A DNA stretch of 64,000 nt from Anisodus tanguticus. Lineage: Eukaryota > Streptophyta > Magnoliopsida > Solanales > Solanaceae. A program made the position numbers and the translations under genes. Location: assembly GCA_034509755.1 (NCBI GenBank), contig CM067541.1, positions 31,819,504-31,883,503 on the forward strand. The letters run 5' to 3'. The notes beneath the pieces are model-generated. The model ran no database searches, was not told the origin of the DNA, and saw only the letters and a list, made by a program, of their open reading frames with translations. Positions 1-10,203 of this stretch are shown here, in pieces. Numbering within the stretch: position 1 is the first letter of the stretch; each line of letters begins with the position of its first letter.

Positions 1-38
1 TTTTTAATTAATCAAAGGTCCAACTGATCACCACATCT

Positions 39-758
39 ACACCTACAACAACAACATACCCAGTATAATCTCACGAGTGGAGTCTGAAAATGTATAATGT
101 ACGCATACCTTATCTCTACCTTGAGGGGTAGAGAGGTTGTTTCCGATAGACCCTCAGCTCAAGATAAAGCAAAAAAAAAAAAAAAAAAAGCAAGTCAAAA
201 AGAAAATAAACAGTAACTACAACAAAACAGTACGCTAAGCAAATAACAAAAGATAATAGATAGTAACAGAAATCAAATGATAAGAAACTACAAGAGAAAT
301 ACCACGACTACTAATATGAAAAAAATGCGAGATAATGCTCTATTACCTACTAACTTTCTACCCTACTATGCGTCATCTACAAGCTCCTATCTAAGGTCAT
401 TTCCTCCGTAAGTTGTAACTGTGTCATGTCCTTTCTAATCACTTATCTCAAATACTTCTTCGGTCTACCTCTACATCTCCTAAAGCCATCCATAACCAAC
501 CTCTCACACCTCCGCATTTGGGCATCCACACATCTCCTTCTCACATGCCCAACCATATCAGTGTCACTTTCCGCATCTTGTCATCCACCGAGGTCACCCC
601 CACCTTGTCTTGGATATCTTCATTTCTAATCCTATCACTCCTCGTATGCCCACACATCCACCGCATCATCCTCATTTCTGCCACTTTCATCTTCTGAACG
701 TGAGAGTTGTTGACTGGCCAACACTCTGCCTCATTCAACATAGTTCATCTAACAACAT
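39..758 (-). mobile_element. 5'-truncated RTE-type LINE, copy A
   Basis: Non-LTR retrotransposon lying on the minus strand. Its 3' end is at the left, where the minus strand ends in TTG repeats (ACAACAACAAC on plus), with the conserved tail seen in TS-type SINEs just inside it. The copy is flanked by a 17-bp direct repeat, AACTGATCACCACATCT at 22-38 and AACTGATCACCACACCT at 759-775, differing at one base. This is a target-site duplication and fixes both ends. Only the last ~720 bp of the element were copied, so it is dead on arrival. A poly-A run on plus at ~171-189 lies in its 3' UTR. Sharing of the tail between RTE LINEs and TS SINEs is recalled knowledge. Confidence 0.85.
430..741 (-). pseudogene. 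LINE reverse transcriptase C-terminal remnant (copy A)
   Basis: The minus strand encodes the C-terminal tail that follows the RT palm in plant RTE-like LINEs. A cysteine-containing ECWPV segment is followed by MKVAEMRMMRWMCGHTR and a KVGV..VDDKMR stretch. The catalytic part is absent because the copy is 5'-truncated, and the frame is lost soon after the IWLGM segment. The same block is found, better preserved, in copy B about 0.9 kb away, which confirms the identity. It would have acted in target-primed reverse transcription. It is non-functional here. Confidence 0.8.
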
Positions 759-881
759 AACTGATCACCACACCTATTGTAAATATGCATGTAGTTAGAA
801 GTATTCCCTCCGGTTCAAAAAAAATATTCACATAGTCATTTGCGCACCCCTTAAGAAAATGCTAATTCCTAGACAAATATA

Positions 882-2216
882 GGTACAACAACAATATACC
901 TAGTGAAATTCCACAACGTGGGGTCTGAGAAATGTAAAGTGTACGCAGACCTTACCTCCACCTTGGTAGGTAGAGCGGTTGTTTCCAGGAGACCCTCGTC
1001 TCAAGACAAAGCATAATCACAAGCAAAGAAAAGCAAGAAAAACGGTCAGACTCAGATAAAAAATGAAAGCAGTATGAACATGTTGATAACAAAATCGAAT
1101 ACGCCATGGTAGCGCATTCTAACAAAAGGAAGCAGTAGCTAACACAACTAAATAAGATAAATAAAGTATACTGAAGAACACATATCAGTAGAAATCAAAC
1201 TACAAGGGACTATAAAGCAATACTGCGCCTATAAGTGTGATAGGCTAATCGGGCCTACAGTAAGAACACTACAACTATCATTTTGTAAGCGTAAGTAGGA
1301 CTACGCTCGACTACCTACTACCCTTCTACCCTATTCCGTGTCCTCCACAACCCCCTATTTAAGGTCATGTCCTCAGTAAGTTGCACATGTACCATATCCC
1401 TTCTAATCACCTCTCCCCAATACTTTTTCGGCCACCTCTACCCCTCCTGAATTCGTTCATTGTCAACCTCTCACACCTCCGCACTAGGGCATATGTGTCT
1501 CTCCTCTGCACATTCCCGAACCATCTCAACCTCATTTTCCGCATCTTATCCTCCACCGAGGCCACTCCCACTTTGTCCCGGATATCATCATTTCTAATCC
1601 TATGTCTCTTTGTATGCCCACACATCCATCTCAGCATCCTCATCTCCGCAACTTTCATCTTTTATATGTGCGAAGTCTTGACTGGCCAACACTCCACCCC
1701 ATACAACATAGTCGGTCTAACCACCACCCAATACGATGTGTGACATCGTCATCAATCTCTCTATTCCCTTAGATAATAGACCCTAGGTACTTGAAGCTTC
1801 CTTTATTTGGAATGACCTGAGTACCAAGCCTCACATCCACCTCTGTCTCAAGGCCGCTCCCGTTGCTGAACTTGCACTCCAAATATTATGTCTTGGTCCT
1901 ACTCAATCTGAACTCTTTAGACTCCAGAGTCTGTCTCCAAACCTTCAACTTGGCGTTCACTCCGCTGCGAGTCTCATCAATCAGGAATATATCGTCTGCG
2001 AATAACATACCATGATACCTGCCCTTGGATTTATCGCGTCAATCCATCCATCACCAAGGCAAATAGGAATGGGCTAAGAGCTAATCCATGGTGCAACCCC
2101 ATCATCACTGAAAAGTGTTCCGAGTCTCCTCCTACTGTCTGTACCCTAGTCTTGGCTCCATTATACATATCCTTGATCTCCCTAGTGTACGACATAGGTA
2201 CACCTCTAACCTCCAG
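882..2216 (-). mobile_element. 5'-truncated RTE-type LINE, copy B, inside a MITE
   Basis: Minus-strand LINE with its 3' end at the left (ACAACAACAAT followed by the TS-SINE-like tail). It runs into reverse transcriptase sequence up to 2216. It interrupts the Stowaway-like MITE, so it is the younger of the two. Only a short possible target duplication (ATATA) is visible at the junctions, so the exact ends are good to a few bases. It belongs to the same family as copy A but retains about 600 bp more of the coding part. Confidence 0.8.
1400..2216 (-). pseudogene. LINE reverse transcriptase remnant (copy B)
   Basis: Read on the minus strand, this holds the RT palm and thumb of an RTE-like LINE. 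The conserved block around SYTREIKDMYNGAKTRVQT comes first, then the L.HG..LSPFLF segment, then the catalytic FADDI (plus positions ~1991-2002, the YxDD equivalent). The C-terminal block MKVAEMRMLRWMCGHTK..KVGVASVEDKMR..LRWFGNVQRR ends at about 1400. Frame breaks and stops occur between the FADD box and position 1660. The N-terminal endonuclease is missing through truncation. The catalytic DD pair is still present but the gene is not functional. Confidence 0.85.
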
Positions 2217-2397
2217 ATATAAGTAATTTGACGAAATTATTTCTAACTAAATAGGTATTGAGATTTAGTCACTTAGTACTTATTAAGGACAAATCTGAAG
2301 AAAAAAAAGATTTATTCTTTCTTGATTTGGTAAGTGGAAACTCTTTTTGAACAAAATAAAAAGCTAAGTGGACACTCTTTTTTAACCGAAGGGAGTA

Positions 2398-2593
2398 GTA
2401 ATCAGAAATTTATTTCATTAAATATGTTTTAAGATTTTAAATTTAGTTATTAATACTTTATATAATTATTTAATAATACATATAATATTAAAATAAAATA
2501 ATTTTTTTTAAATTTACTAAACTTGACAAATAAAAAGAAAAATATAAATTTTCTTGCAAGGGAGAATAAATGGGAACGGAAGGAGTAATATCT
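2398..2593. other. AT-rich spacer without genes
   Basis: No ORF or RNA gene is seen. The stretch is strongly AT-rich. Near its end, GGGAACGGAAGGAGTA resembles a Stowaway MITE terminus, but no partner terminus was found, so it may be a one-ended relic. Confidence 0.5.
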
Positions 2594-2595
2594 TA

Positions 2596-2859
2596 CTCCC
2601 TTCGTCCCATATTACTTGACCACTTTTTATTTTACACGCCATTTAAGAAATCATAAATAAGACAATTATTTTTACTACATTACTCTTATCTCTCTCCAAT
2701 TAATTACACTATAATCAATATTGATTATTTTAAAAAATAATTAATGTTCAGGGCAAAGTGTAAAAATTTAATTAATTCTATTTTATTTTTTAAAAGTAGC
2801 CAAGTAATTTGAGATAAATATTTTTAATAATATGGTCAAGTAATATGGGACGGAGGGAG
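2596..2859. mobile_element. Complete Stowaway-like MITE
   Basis: A 264-bp element with near-perfect terminal inverted repeats. The left is CTCCCTTCGTCCCATATTAC and the right end, reverse-complemented, is CTCCCTCCGTCCCATATTAC, with the pairing continuing into TTGACCA. TA dinucleotides flank it at 2594-2595 and 2860-2861, the Tc1/mariner-type target duplication. It is non-coding and internally AT-rich, including GATTATTTTAAAAAATAATT. Its intact ends make it a clean reference copy. Confidence 0.88.
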
Positions 2860-3016
2860 TATGTAGTTTTCTTCTTTTTTGCTTATCGCATTTTATAGTT
2901 TCCTCATAATTAGTTTTGTCTTCGCCTCTACAGTTACCTAGAAAACATTTTCTTTTTTCAATTTATATGGCGTAAACTGATTCAATTGATTTAGATTAAT
3001 GCTGCATTGTAAAAAG

Positions 3017-3353
3017 TGTTAAGAGTCTCACATCGGAAATGGAATAAAATATGAACTTCTTATATGTACTTGGACAATCATCACCCTATAATCTAGCTTT
3101 GAGGTTGAATTAGGTTCAAGATCCATTCTTTACATGGTATCAGAGCCAGACCCATTTCAATTCTTAGTTCGTCGATGTTGAACCCCCAAATTATATTGTC
3201 CACGCTCCAGTTAACGAGGAGCGTGCGTGAAAGTGTGAAGAGTCCTACATCGGAAATGAAATGAAAAAATAGACTCCTTGTATGGACTTGGACAATCGTC
3301 ACCCTACAAGCTAGCTTTTGAGGTTGAGTTGGACACAAGATCCATTCTTTACA
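3017..3353 (+). mobile_element. Complete TRIM (miniature LTR retrotransposon)
   Basis: Two direct repeats of ~119 bp (3017-3134 and 3234-3353), both starting TGT.AAGAGTC..ACATCGG and ending ATCCATTCTTTACA, flank only ~99 bp of internal DNA. The first repeat is followed at once by TGGTATCAGAGCC, the primer-binding site for initiator tRNA-Met. The total is 337 bp with no coding capacity, so it must be mobilised in trans. The size is close to the smallest known plant TRIM/SMART-type elements. An A-rich target duplication is likely but cannot be resolved inside the A runs. Confidence 0.85.
3135..3147 (+). promoter_or_regulatory. TRIM primer-binding site (tRNA-Met)
   Basis: TGGTATCAGAGCC directly abuts the CA end of the left repeat and is complementary to the 3' end of initiator tRNA-Met, which primes minus-strand DNA synthesis. 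Confidence 0.85.
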
Positions 3354-3960
3354 AAAAATGATAAAAGTTTTTTCACTAAATATTATTTATTTCAAAAAAT
3401 TAAATTCCCTAACTTCTAATTAGAGCGAAAAGAGAGCATACGATCATACTTGTTAGTGGTTCATTCATGTATAAAGTTAGTAATTGTAACTGGAACGTGA
3501 AAAGGAGAATTGATTTTTCTTTTTACCATTAACTGTTTTCATTGTAGGGATAATTAGTAAAACAATGTCCTACCATTAGCAGATCAATTATTATGAAAGT
3601 AATTAAGAGCAATATCATTGACTGAATGATGGCTGATAATTAATACTACTAAATAATGTGGCCGACAATGATTAGCAATTATATAAAATTCCATAGACGT
3701 TTGTGCTCCTGTTATGGAATTAAATAAATCAACTGGTGCATGGTACAAGTATATAAGGGGTACCGCAAATCGAGGGTGTATAAAATAAGGGGGTGGGGGA
3801 GCATTACCATTAAAGGACTCGCTGTACTAATGGGAATCAAAAACAATTGTTTATGTAGGAATTGCATACTGTACTTGAATCCCGTGTCTATGCGTGTGCA
3901 ATAATCTTCTCTCGTTCAACTTGTCCTTGGAGGCCGCGGAAGAAGATAAGAAAATCCAAG
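3354..3960. other. Intergenic DNA, nothing recognised
   Basis: AT-rich sequence between the TRIM and the hAT element. No coding region, RNA gene or repeat structure was recognised here. Confidence 0.5.
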
Positions 3961-3968
3961 GTATAAAC

Positions 3969-6900
3969 TAGGCTTGGCCAGTGGGCCGGGCTCGAGTCTG
4001 GCGGGGTCGGGGTCGGGGTGGGACGGGCGAAAGGGGGCGGGGTGGGACGGGCGAAAGGGGGCGGGGTCGGGTTTGGCGGGACTTGCTCCAGTCCCGTCCC
4101 GATCCCGATCCCGTCGGAATCGGGGCGGGTTCCAGCGGGTTTTCCTTTTTTTTTTTTAATCACATATGTATAAAAAAACTCAATAAACAAGACAAGATAG
4201 TGTAACAAAAACATCCTAAGGCTGTTTTTGTGCCACTTATATTATTTAATAGACATATGATTTTTTTGTAATACAAATACAATTGTCTAAAATCTAAATT
4301 GTAACTTTGTGGTGTTGTCCAAAAGTTGCAAATTACATAATAAAATTGCAATTAAAAAATTATATTCTCAAAAAAACCTGTTCTAATTGCTTGATAATTT
4401 CATGTGGTTCTTCGGTTGGAATTGGTATTTGTTGGTCAAATTGATCCATGTCGCTTCCACTACCTTCGGATAAGATTTCGTTGTAGTTTTCGTCTTCTTC
4501 TTCGTTGATCTCCGGTTGACCGCACCTTCTCCGCTCCGCTCATATCCAATCTCTGAATAATACTGTAATCTCCAAGCTGTCTCCGGCTAATGAGTGTCTG
4601 TGGTCTTCTATTTGATATCTGCCGGCAGAAAAAGCGCTTTCAGACGCAGTTGATGACGCTTGAATGTTCAAAACATCTCGGGCCATCATTGAAAGTGTCG
4701 GAAAGGTCTTCTCATTCTCCCTCCAAGTTTTTCAAATAAAGTCTTCATGTCCATCTTCATTGATAACATCTTGGTACGGTACGAACCCCGCAAAACAAAA
4801 ATATCCAACTCGCTAATTTGGTTAGTAGCGGTACGGCCGCACATTCTATTTACTTTTCGAGGCTTTCAATACTAGCCGCAGAAACAACATGTCTTTTGTG
4901 AGGTTGTGTTGAAGATGAAGAAGATGGTATGGAAGCCGATAAGTTACTAGCATTTTCTTGTTGATAAAACCTCTATATTTTTTTGCATTGGTCTTCTACG
5001 CTAGACAACACTTCTTCTTTAGTTTGTTCAATAGGTGGTGGGTGATTTAGATTTTTGGGACTTGGAGGTGGTAGTACTTCTATACAATCGTAAATAGTTT
5101 CAATTAGTGATTTAGTACCGTCTATTTTAATAGTCGGATTTAATACAACACCAATAATATAAATAGTGGGAAAGAATAAAATATTTTTTTATTTTGATAA
5201 ACATTTTTTTAATTGTTGCCATATAAGCTGGTTTTTTCATATATTCACTAAGTAATAAAAATTTTAGAGTTATATAAAACAACATAGTTGAAATAGTAGG
5301 ATATTATATACGGAGAAAATTCTTTTGTTGCTTGAAACAATTTCTCTAAAAATACGATAAGTTCGAAAATTTTTACCCAATCACTATCTACAACCATATC
5401 AGCTGGATTTTGATTATGAGAGTTAAAAAATAAAGTTATAGGTTTTCTATAGTCATAAGCAACAAGTAGTTGCTCGTATAAAGAATTCCACCTAGTGGAT
5501 ACTTCTTCTGAAATTTTCTATAAGGTAGTCCACAATCGTGACAAATTTTTTTATATTCTTTTCTTCGTTGTACTCTATTACTTTTAAAAATAAAGTTTAT
5601 AGCAAATTGTATTTTATTAAGAATGTCTTGAAAAAGTGATAGACCATCCTTTACAATTAAGTTATATATATGGCATGCGCATTTTATATGAAAATGATCT
5701 GGAAAAGATGGAGTTAAACTATTTTTTAAAATTGTACTAGCGTAATTGTTAGAAGAAGCGTTATCTAATGTAATAGTCATAATTTTATCGGTTATTCCAT
5801 AATAATGGCACACTTGATAAATATTATCTGCAATAAAAGTACCAGTGTGCCTATCATCTATATATCTATACGCTAAGATACGTTTTTGCATAGACCATTT
5901 ATAATCTATCCAATGACAAGTTACCGTTAAATAATCATGGCCGTTAGTACTACGACCTATATCAGAAGTGATAGATACTTTGCCATTAAAATGATATAAT
6001 GAATAACGTAAATGTTGTTGATATTCATGTGCGAATTTAAATACATCTCTCTTAACAGTTGATCTAGGAAAACCGTTAAAAGCAGGATTATATATATCTC
6101 TAATGTAATGAATAAAATCGGGAGATGAAGGAAATGAAAAAGGCAAACCCTCCACAACAACTAATTTTGATATTGCTTCCCTATCTCTATGTTTATTGTA
6201 TTTAGGGCCTATAATTCCCCCCGTCATAAGGTTCCTGTACTTGGTCCGGGACAATATCGGTATGTGAACTTTGTCCCAATGGAGCGAGCGTTTGCGCACC
6301 CGATTTTGAAGCCTGGTATTGGGCATACCTAGCTGGATGAGCACTTACTACGTGTCTAATTAAATCCCCCGTCCCACAGTGACCTTTTCCAGTTTTAAAT
6401 TTTAAAATATTTTTACAAATTTTACATATAGCTACTTGATTCTCTACGTCCCTATCAAAAAATGTCCATGCATATGATGTTAATGGTCGTTTTGCTGGAC
6501 CTCGTCTCATACTAAGGGGAATAAGAGGCATTTCAGTTGAAGGTGCACTAGTGGGTGTGTTGTCATCAATATTAGTGGGTGTATCATCTAGATCATCGTC
6601 TAAATTAAAATCTTCTTGAGTTCCAGAAAATAGCTCCTCGTCTAAATCTAATGGTATTGTAGGAAAATGTTGAGTGTCAAAAAAATCATCCTGTGTAGGA
6701 ATAAGATGACTAGAAGAAGTACCCTTGCCATGGTTGCCCCTACTAGAAGAAGCACCCTTACCCTTAAACATACCTCTTAATCCTTTCATTTTAATTATGA
6801 TAATAAATAATTAAAGACAATAAAATTAAGTGCGCTAAATAAAATAAACAAACAATAATAATTTAATGAAGGAACGAATGTACCAAACGCCGACATAACG

Positions 6901-7429
6901 TCGACGTGTAATCGAGAGGTTGAAAATTGAAACTTTGCTCGATGGAAGATCCTCAAGTTAGTTGCCAACTTCACTCCCAATTCCCAAATGAATAAATAAA
7001 ATTAAATATTTAGTAAACAATGTAGAGAGATATATTGAGAGATTAGAGAGATTGTAGGAAGATTTGTGAGAAAGATGAAGAGAAAATGAGTTATTTATAG
7101 TTGGAAAATTGGGTTAAAGTGTAAATATAATAACTTATGAGTTAAAAATAAATATTAAGGGGTAGGGGGAGGGGGAGGCCAAAAATGGCCGTTGGCCAAC
7201 GGCCAAAATCTAAAATGGTTGTTGGTGCAACGGTTATATTTGCAAAGGGGGGGGGCTTTCGGGCGGGATGAGGGGCGGGCTCGGGACGGGCTCGGGGGGT
7301 GTCGGGTTTGGCGGGCCTGGGGCGGGCTCGGAATCGGCGGGACGAGACATTGTCCAGTCCCGAGTTCGAGTCCCGCTACCGTTTTTTTTTACTCGGGGTC
7401 GGGCCGTCCCGGCCCACTGGCCAGCCTTA
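3969..7429 (-). mobile_element. Complete hAT DNA transposon
   Basis: A 3,461-bp element bounded by an exact 8-bp target duplication, GTATAAAC at 3961-3968 and 7430-7437, typical of the hAT superfamily. The terminal inverted repeats are TAGGCTTGGCCAGTGGGCCG on the left and TAAGGCTGGCCAGTGGGCCG when the right end is reverse-complemented. Both ends continue into GC-rich subterminal arrays (GGCGGGGTCGGGGTCGGGG-like), which contrast sharply with the AT-rich surroundings and probably hold transposase-binding repeats. It carries a decayed transposase on the minus strand. Confidence 0.9.
4360..6789 (-). pseudogene. hAT transposase pseudogene
   Basis: The minus-strand gene starts at ATG 6789. Residues ~95-165 form a BED-type zinc finger: SYAWTFFDRD, then CKICKN and GTGDLIRHVVSAHP, so the C..C..H..H ligands are kept. 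The frame then shifts near 6215, and the RNase H-like transposase core continues to 5436. Its landmarks are SITSDIGRSTNGHDYLTVT, TLDNASSNNYAS and CACHIYNLIVKDGL. Further frame breaks and stops follow. The hATC dimerisation region is still readable at ~4630-4710 (LSMMARDVLNIQASSTASES), and the C terminus ends near 4360 with EEPHEIIKQLEQ. The protein would bind the terminal repeats and cut and paste the element. It is not functional here. Confidence 0.88.
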
Positions 7430-7649
7430 GTATAAACTCATACATATGTTGTATAAGATACTCTTTCACGGATTGAGACGCATTACTTAGGCCTCATTTG
7501 ATTGCACTTAATGAAGGTATGAAGCTATTAAATATATTTATTTATATTAAAATTTAAGCACTTATTTGATCTGAATAAGTTTTAATCATTCAGATCTTGA
7601 ACAAAGTCTTAATATCATTAAGATGTAATTTTATATGAATAATTTTTAG

Positions 7650-8733
7650 GGAAAAGGGTCAAATATACCCATCTACTTTAGTTTATTAGTCAACTTTGCC
7701 ATCCGTTAACGAAAGTAGTTAAATATACCCCTCCCGTTACAAGTTGGGGTCAAATATACCATTACCGTTTGCAAAAAATTCAAAAATACCCCTTTTAACA
7801 AAATATTCTGAAAATAAAAAATTTAAATTAAAAAATGTGTAAAGTATTTTATTTAAAAAATAAATTTTCCTAAAAATATTTATTTTAAATCTGGATTAAT
7901 TTAAAAAGAAATCAGAAAAAATTGACTAAATAAAATATTTTACAGATTTTTTAATAAAAAAATATTATTTTCCAGAATATTTTAAAAAAAATTGAGTTTT
8001 ATAAAATCAAGAAAATTTCATATTTTTAATAAAATCCGTTTTTTCCAGATTTGTTTTAATTAGAAAAATCAATTTTCCATATTGTTTTTAAAAAATTGTA
8101 ATGTAGGCACAACATAGAATAAGTTAAATGCTACATGTCACCCAAATTATACACATATTATATAGGGAAATACACATTAATACGCCTCTTTTTTTAAATA
8201 TTATACATGTGTTTAGCTTATTGTATATAACATTTAACGTATTCTATATGGTATCTGCGAGACAATATTTTTAAAAACAATCTGGAAAATTGATTTTTCT
8301 AATTAAAACAAATCTGGAAAAAATGGCTTTTATTAAAATATGAATTATTTTTATTTTATAAAACACGTTTTGTAAAAAAAATATTAAAATTGGATTTTTA
8401 TTAAAAAATCTTGAATTATTTTTAAAAAATCAATTTTTTAGTTTTATTTTTAAAATTAATTCAGATTATATAAAAAAAAAATTTGGACACTTTATTTTTA
8501 AAAAAAATACTTTACAGTTTTTTAGATTAAAAAAAAATTCCAGATTTTTAATTAAAAAATCTAATTTCACAGAATTTTTTTTTATAAAAAAAAATGGTAT
8601 TTTGGAATACTTTGCTAACGTTAGGGGTATATTTGGCCTCAACTTGTAACCGGAGGGGTAGATTTGACTACCTTCGCTAACAAAGGACAAAGTTGACTAA
8701 TAAACTAAAGTAGAGTATATTTGACCCTTTTCC
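7650..8733. mobile_element. 1.08-kb foldback (palindromic) element
   Basis: The ends are GGAAAAGGGTCAAATATAC on the left and its inverse on the right (GTATATTTGACCCTTTTCC with one local difference). Pairing continues for ~130 bp through TTTAGTTTATTAGTCAACTTTG. Inner segments also mirror each other: CCAGATTTGTTTTAATTAGA near 8054 pairs with TCTAATTAAAACAAATCTGG near 8298. The whole element therefore folds around a centre near 8192. No target duplication was recognised. It is a MITE-like element with extended arms and no coding capacity. A transcript through it would form a long hairpin. Confidence 0.75.
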
Positions 8734-9140
8734 ACCACTCTATCCACAACCAACAACTCCACCTCTACCTCTCCTCACCCTCACCCTCACCCCACCACCC
8801 ATCCACCCCTACCCACTCTCCACCCCCAACCTATCCCCCACTACCACTAACCACCTTTGTCATCCCAACCACCCCCACCCTCCCAACCCCCCCACTTACT
8901 CTTCACCCCTCCAACCCCATCATCCATCCACCCCTACTCATTCTCCACCTCAACCATCACGAACCACCTTTGTCATCACTACCACTACCACCCTCTCAAC
9001 CCCCACCCTACCCTCACCACCCACCCACCTACTCTCCACCTATCACCACCAACCTCCTACCCTACCACCTTCACCACCACCACCGTCAAACACCAACCAT
9101 CACCACCAACTACCACCGCTGACAACCACTATTGTTAGTC
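8734..9140. repeat. CCA/CCT-rich low-complexity tract
   Basis: Strand-asymmetric C- and A-rich sequence (CACC, CCACC, CTCACC runs) with almost no G. It keeps long reading frames open in two plus frames, rich in Pro, Ser and Thr, but these are compositional artefacts. A weaker ACC/CACCACC character continues to about 9350. Confidence 0.8.
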
Positions 9141-9757
9141 GTTAACACACCTACCACCTACATCATTATAATTATATCAACATTCACCACAATCGTAACT
9201 GTCGCTGTTGCAGCCACCACTACCATCATTGCGGCCAATCCTTACTATTAGGCACCTCTATCATCATAACTAGCACCGCCGCCATTACTAGTCACTAACA
9301 CCAACCGTCACCACCACCACTACAAAACATCTCCACCATCACTAGCAAACATAAATATTTTATTTTTAATATTTTTATTTTATTATATTTATATTTATTT
9401 TCTAATATTTAGTTACTTTTAATTTGAATTGTAGTTTTGTTATGTTTAAATAAATAATTATGCACATTTAGATGTTTAAAAATGAATTGTCTTATTCATT
9501 CAATGTTCAGATCTAGAGACAACATCTTAATCATTTAGATCTGTATTCAGACGTGTTAAAATTAATGAAAACAAATGAGGCCTTAAAGATTGTATGTATT
9601 AGTAATAATATTGACAACACCCAAAAAGGATGAAATCTATATAAAAATTATCTCGCAAAAATATATTCAACTACTCGATACGTACCAAAAGAATAAAAAG
9701 TGAGCTAGCTTATTAAAACAAAGTGTATACGCGTATATCAGTGTATATTTCTGTAAC

Positions 9758-9990
9758 TGTTAGTTGAGTTTGTTAGAAGTTAATTAGAAAACAATGATTA
9801 GTCAGTTAAGAGCAATGATTAGTTAGTTGACAGCTGTATATGAGCATCTAAAAATACCGCATTCTCCTTATAATTGAATTTGATCAAATGAATGTAATCT
9901 TCTTTCTTCTCTCTCAAGTTTCCTCTCTGTCTCATTTCTCTATGAACAATCTATATATTGTGTTCATGGATTCAATTCAATAATAACACA
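9758..9990 (+). repeat. Copia 5' LTR
   Basis: It begins TGTTAG and ends TAATAACACA directly before the primer-binding site. The start is a best guess, since another TGTTAG occurs 13 bp later. At ~233 bp the length is normal for short-LTR plant copia elements. The sequence CTTTCTTCTCTCTCAAG inside is the pyrimidine-rich stretch common near the R/U5 of such LTRs. Confidence 0.7.
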
Positions 9991-10003
9991 TGGTATCAGA
10001 GCG
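9991..10003 (+). promoter_or_regulatory. Copia primer-binding site (tRNA-Met)
   Basis: TGGTATCAGAGCG follows the LTR directly and matches the initiator tRNA-Met 3' end complement at 12 of 13 positions. Confidence 0.85.
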
Positions 10004-10203
10004 GTGATCCTACGATTAATATCCAAAAAAGCAAAAGCTCCATTGAAGAAGAAACAATCGAAGAATAGAGGAAGAAGATAGGAGAAGAGACGACAACAGT
10101 CACAATCGATCATCATCATCAATTGTTTTTTCAAGCCTCAGATGTTCCAGGTTTGGTACGAATCCCTACAAAGCTCGCAGTACCAGAAAATTATACTATA
10201 TAG

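Larger units (their letters stand above)
804..2395. mobile_element. Stowaway-like MITE split by a LINE
   Basis: The left end reads TA then TTCCCTCCGGTTCAAAAA. The right end is AACCGAAGGGAG then TA, whose reverse complement (CTCCCTTCGGTTAAAAAA) matches the left end. A TA duplication with CTCCCTCCG-type termini is the hallmark of Stowaway/Tc1-mariner MITEs in plants. The two halves (804-881 and 2217-2395) make a ~260-bp element once the LINE between them is removed. The right half has the usual internal ..TTTCTTGATTTGGTAAGTGG.. style sequence. It has no coding capacity. Confidence 0.75.
7490..9582. mobile_element. PIF/Harbinger-like non-autonomous element
   Basis: The left end is TTA then GGCCTCATTTG, and the right end is CAAATGAGGCC then TTA. 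This gives an 11-bp perfect inverted repeat with a TTA target duplication, as in PIF/Harbinger-Tourist elements. Subterminal sequence also pairs loosely (TTCAGATCTTGAACA near 7593 against AATGTTCAGATCT near 9502). The element is split by a palindromic insertion at 7650-8733, so its own length is ~1.0 kb. Most of its right half is CCA-rich low-complexity DNA. It carries no transposase. Confidence 0.7.

Noticed and set aside
3888..4214. Gly- or Pro-rich ORFs on both strands
   Set aside because: They are translations of the GC-rich subterminal repeats of the hAT element.
8721..9138. Two overlapping plus-strand ORFs of 133 and 93 codons rich in Pro, Ser and Thr
   Set aside because: They lie in a G-poor CCA/CCT low-complexity tract that leaves frames open by composition. 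No domain was seen and the tract is part of a MITE-like element.
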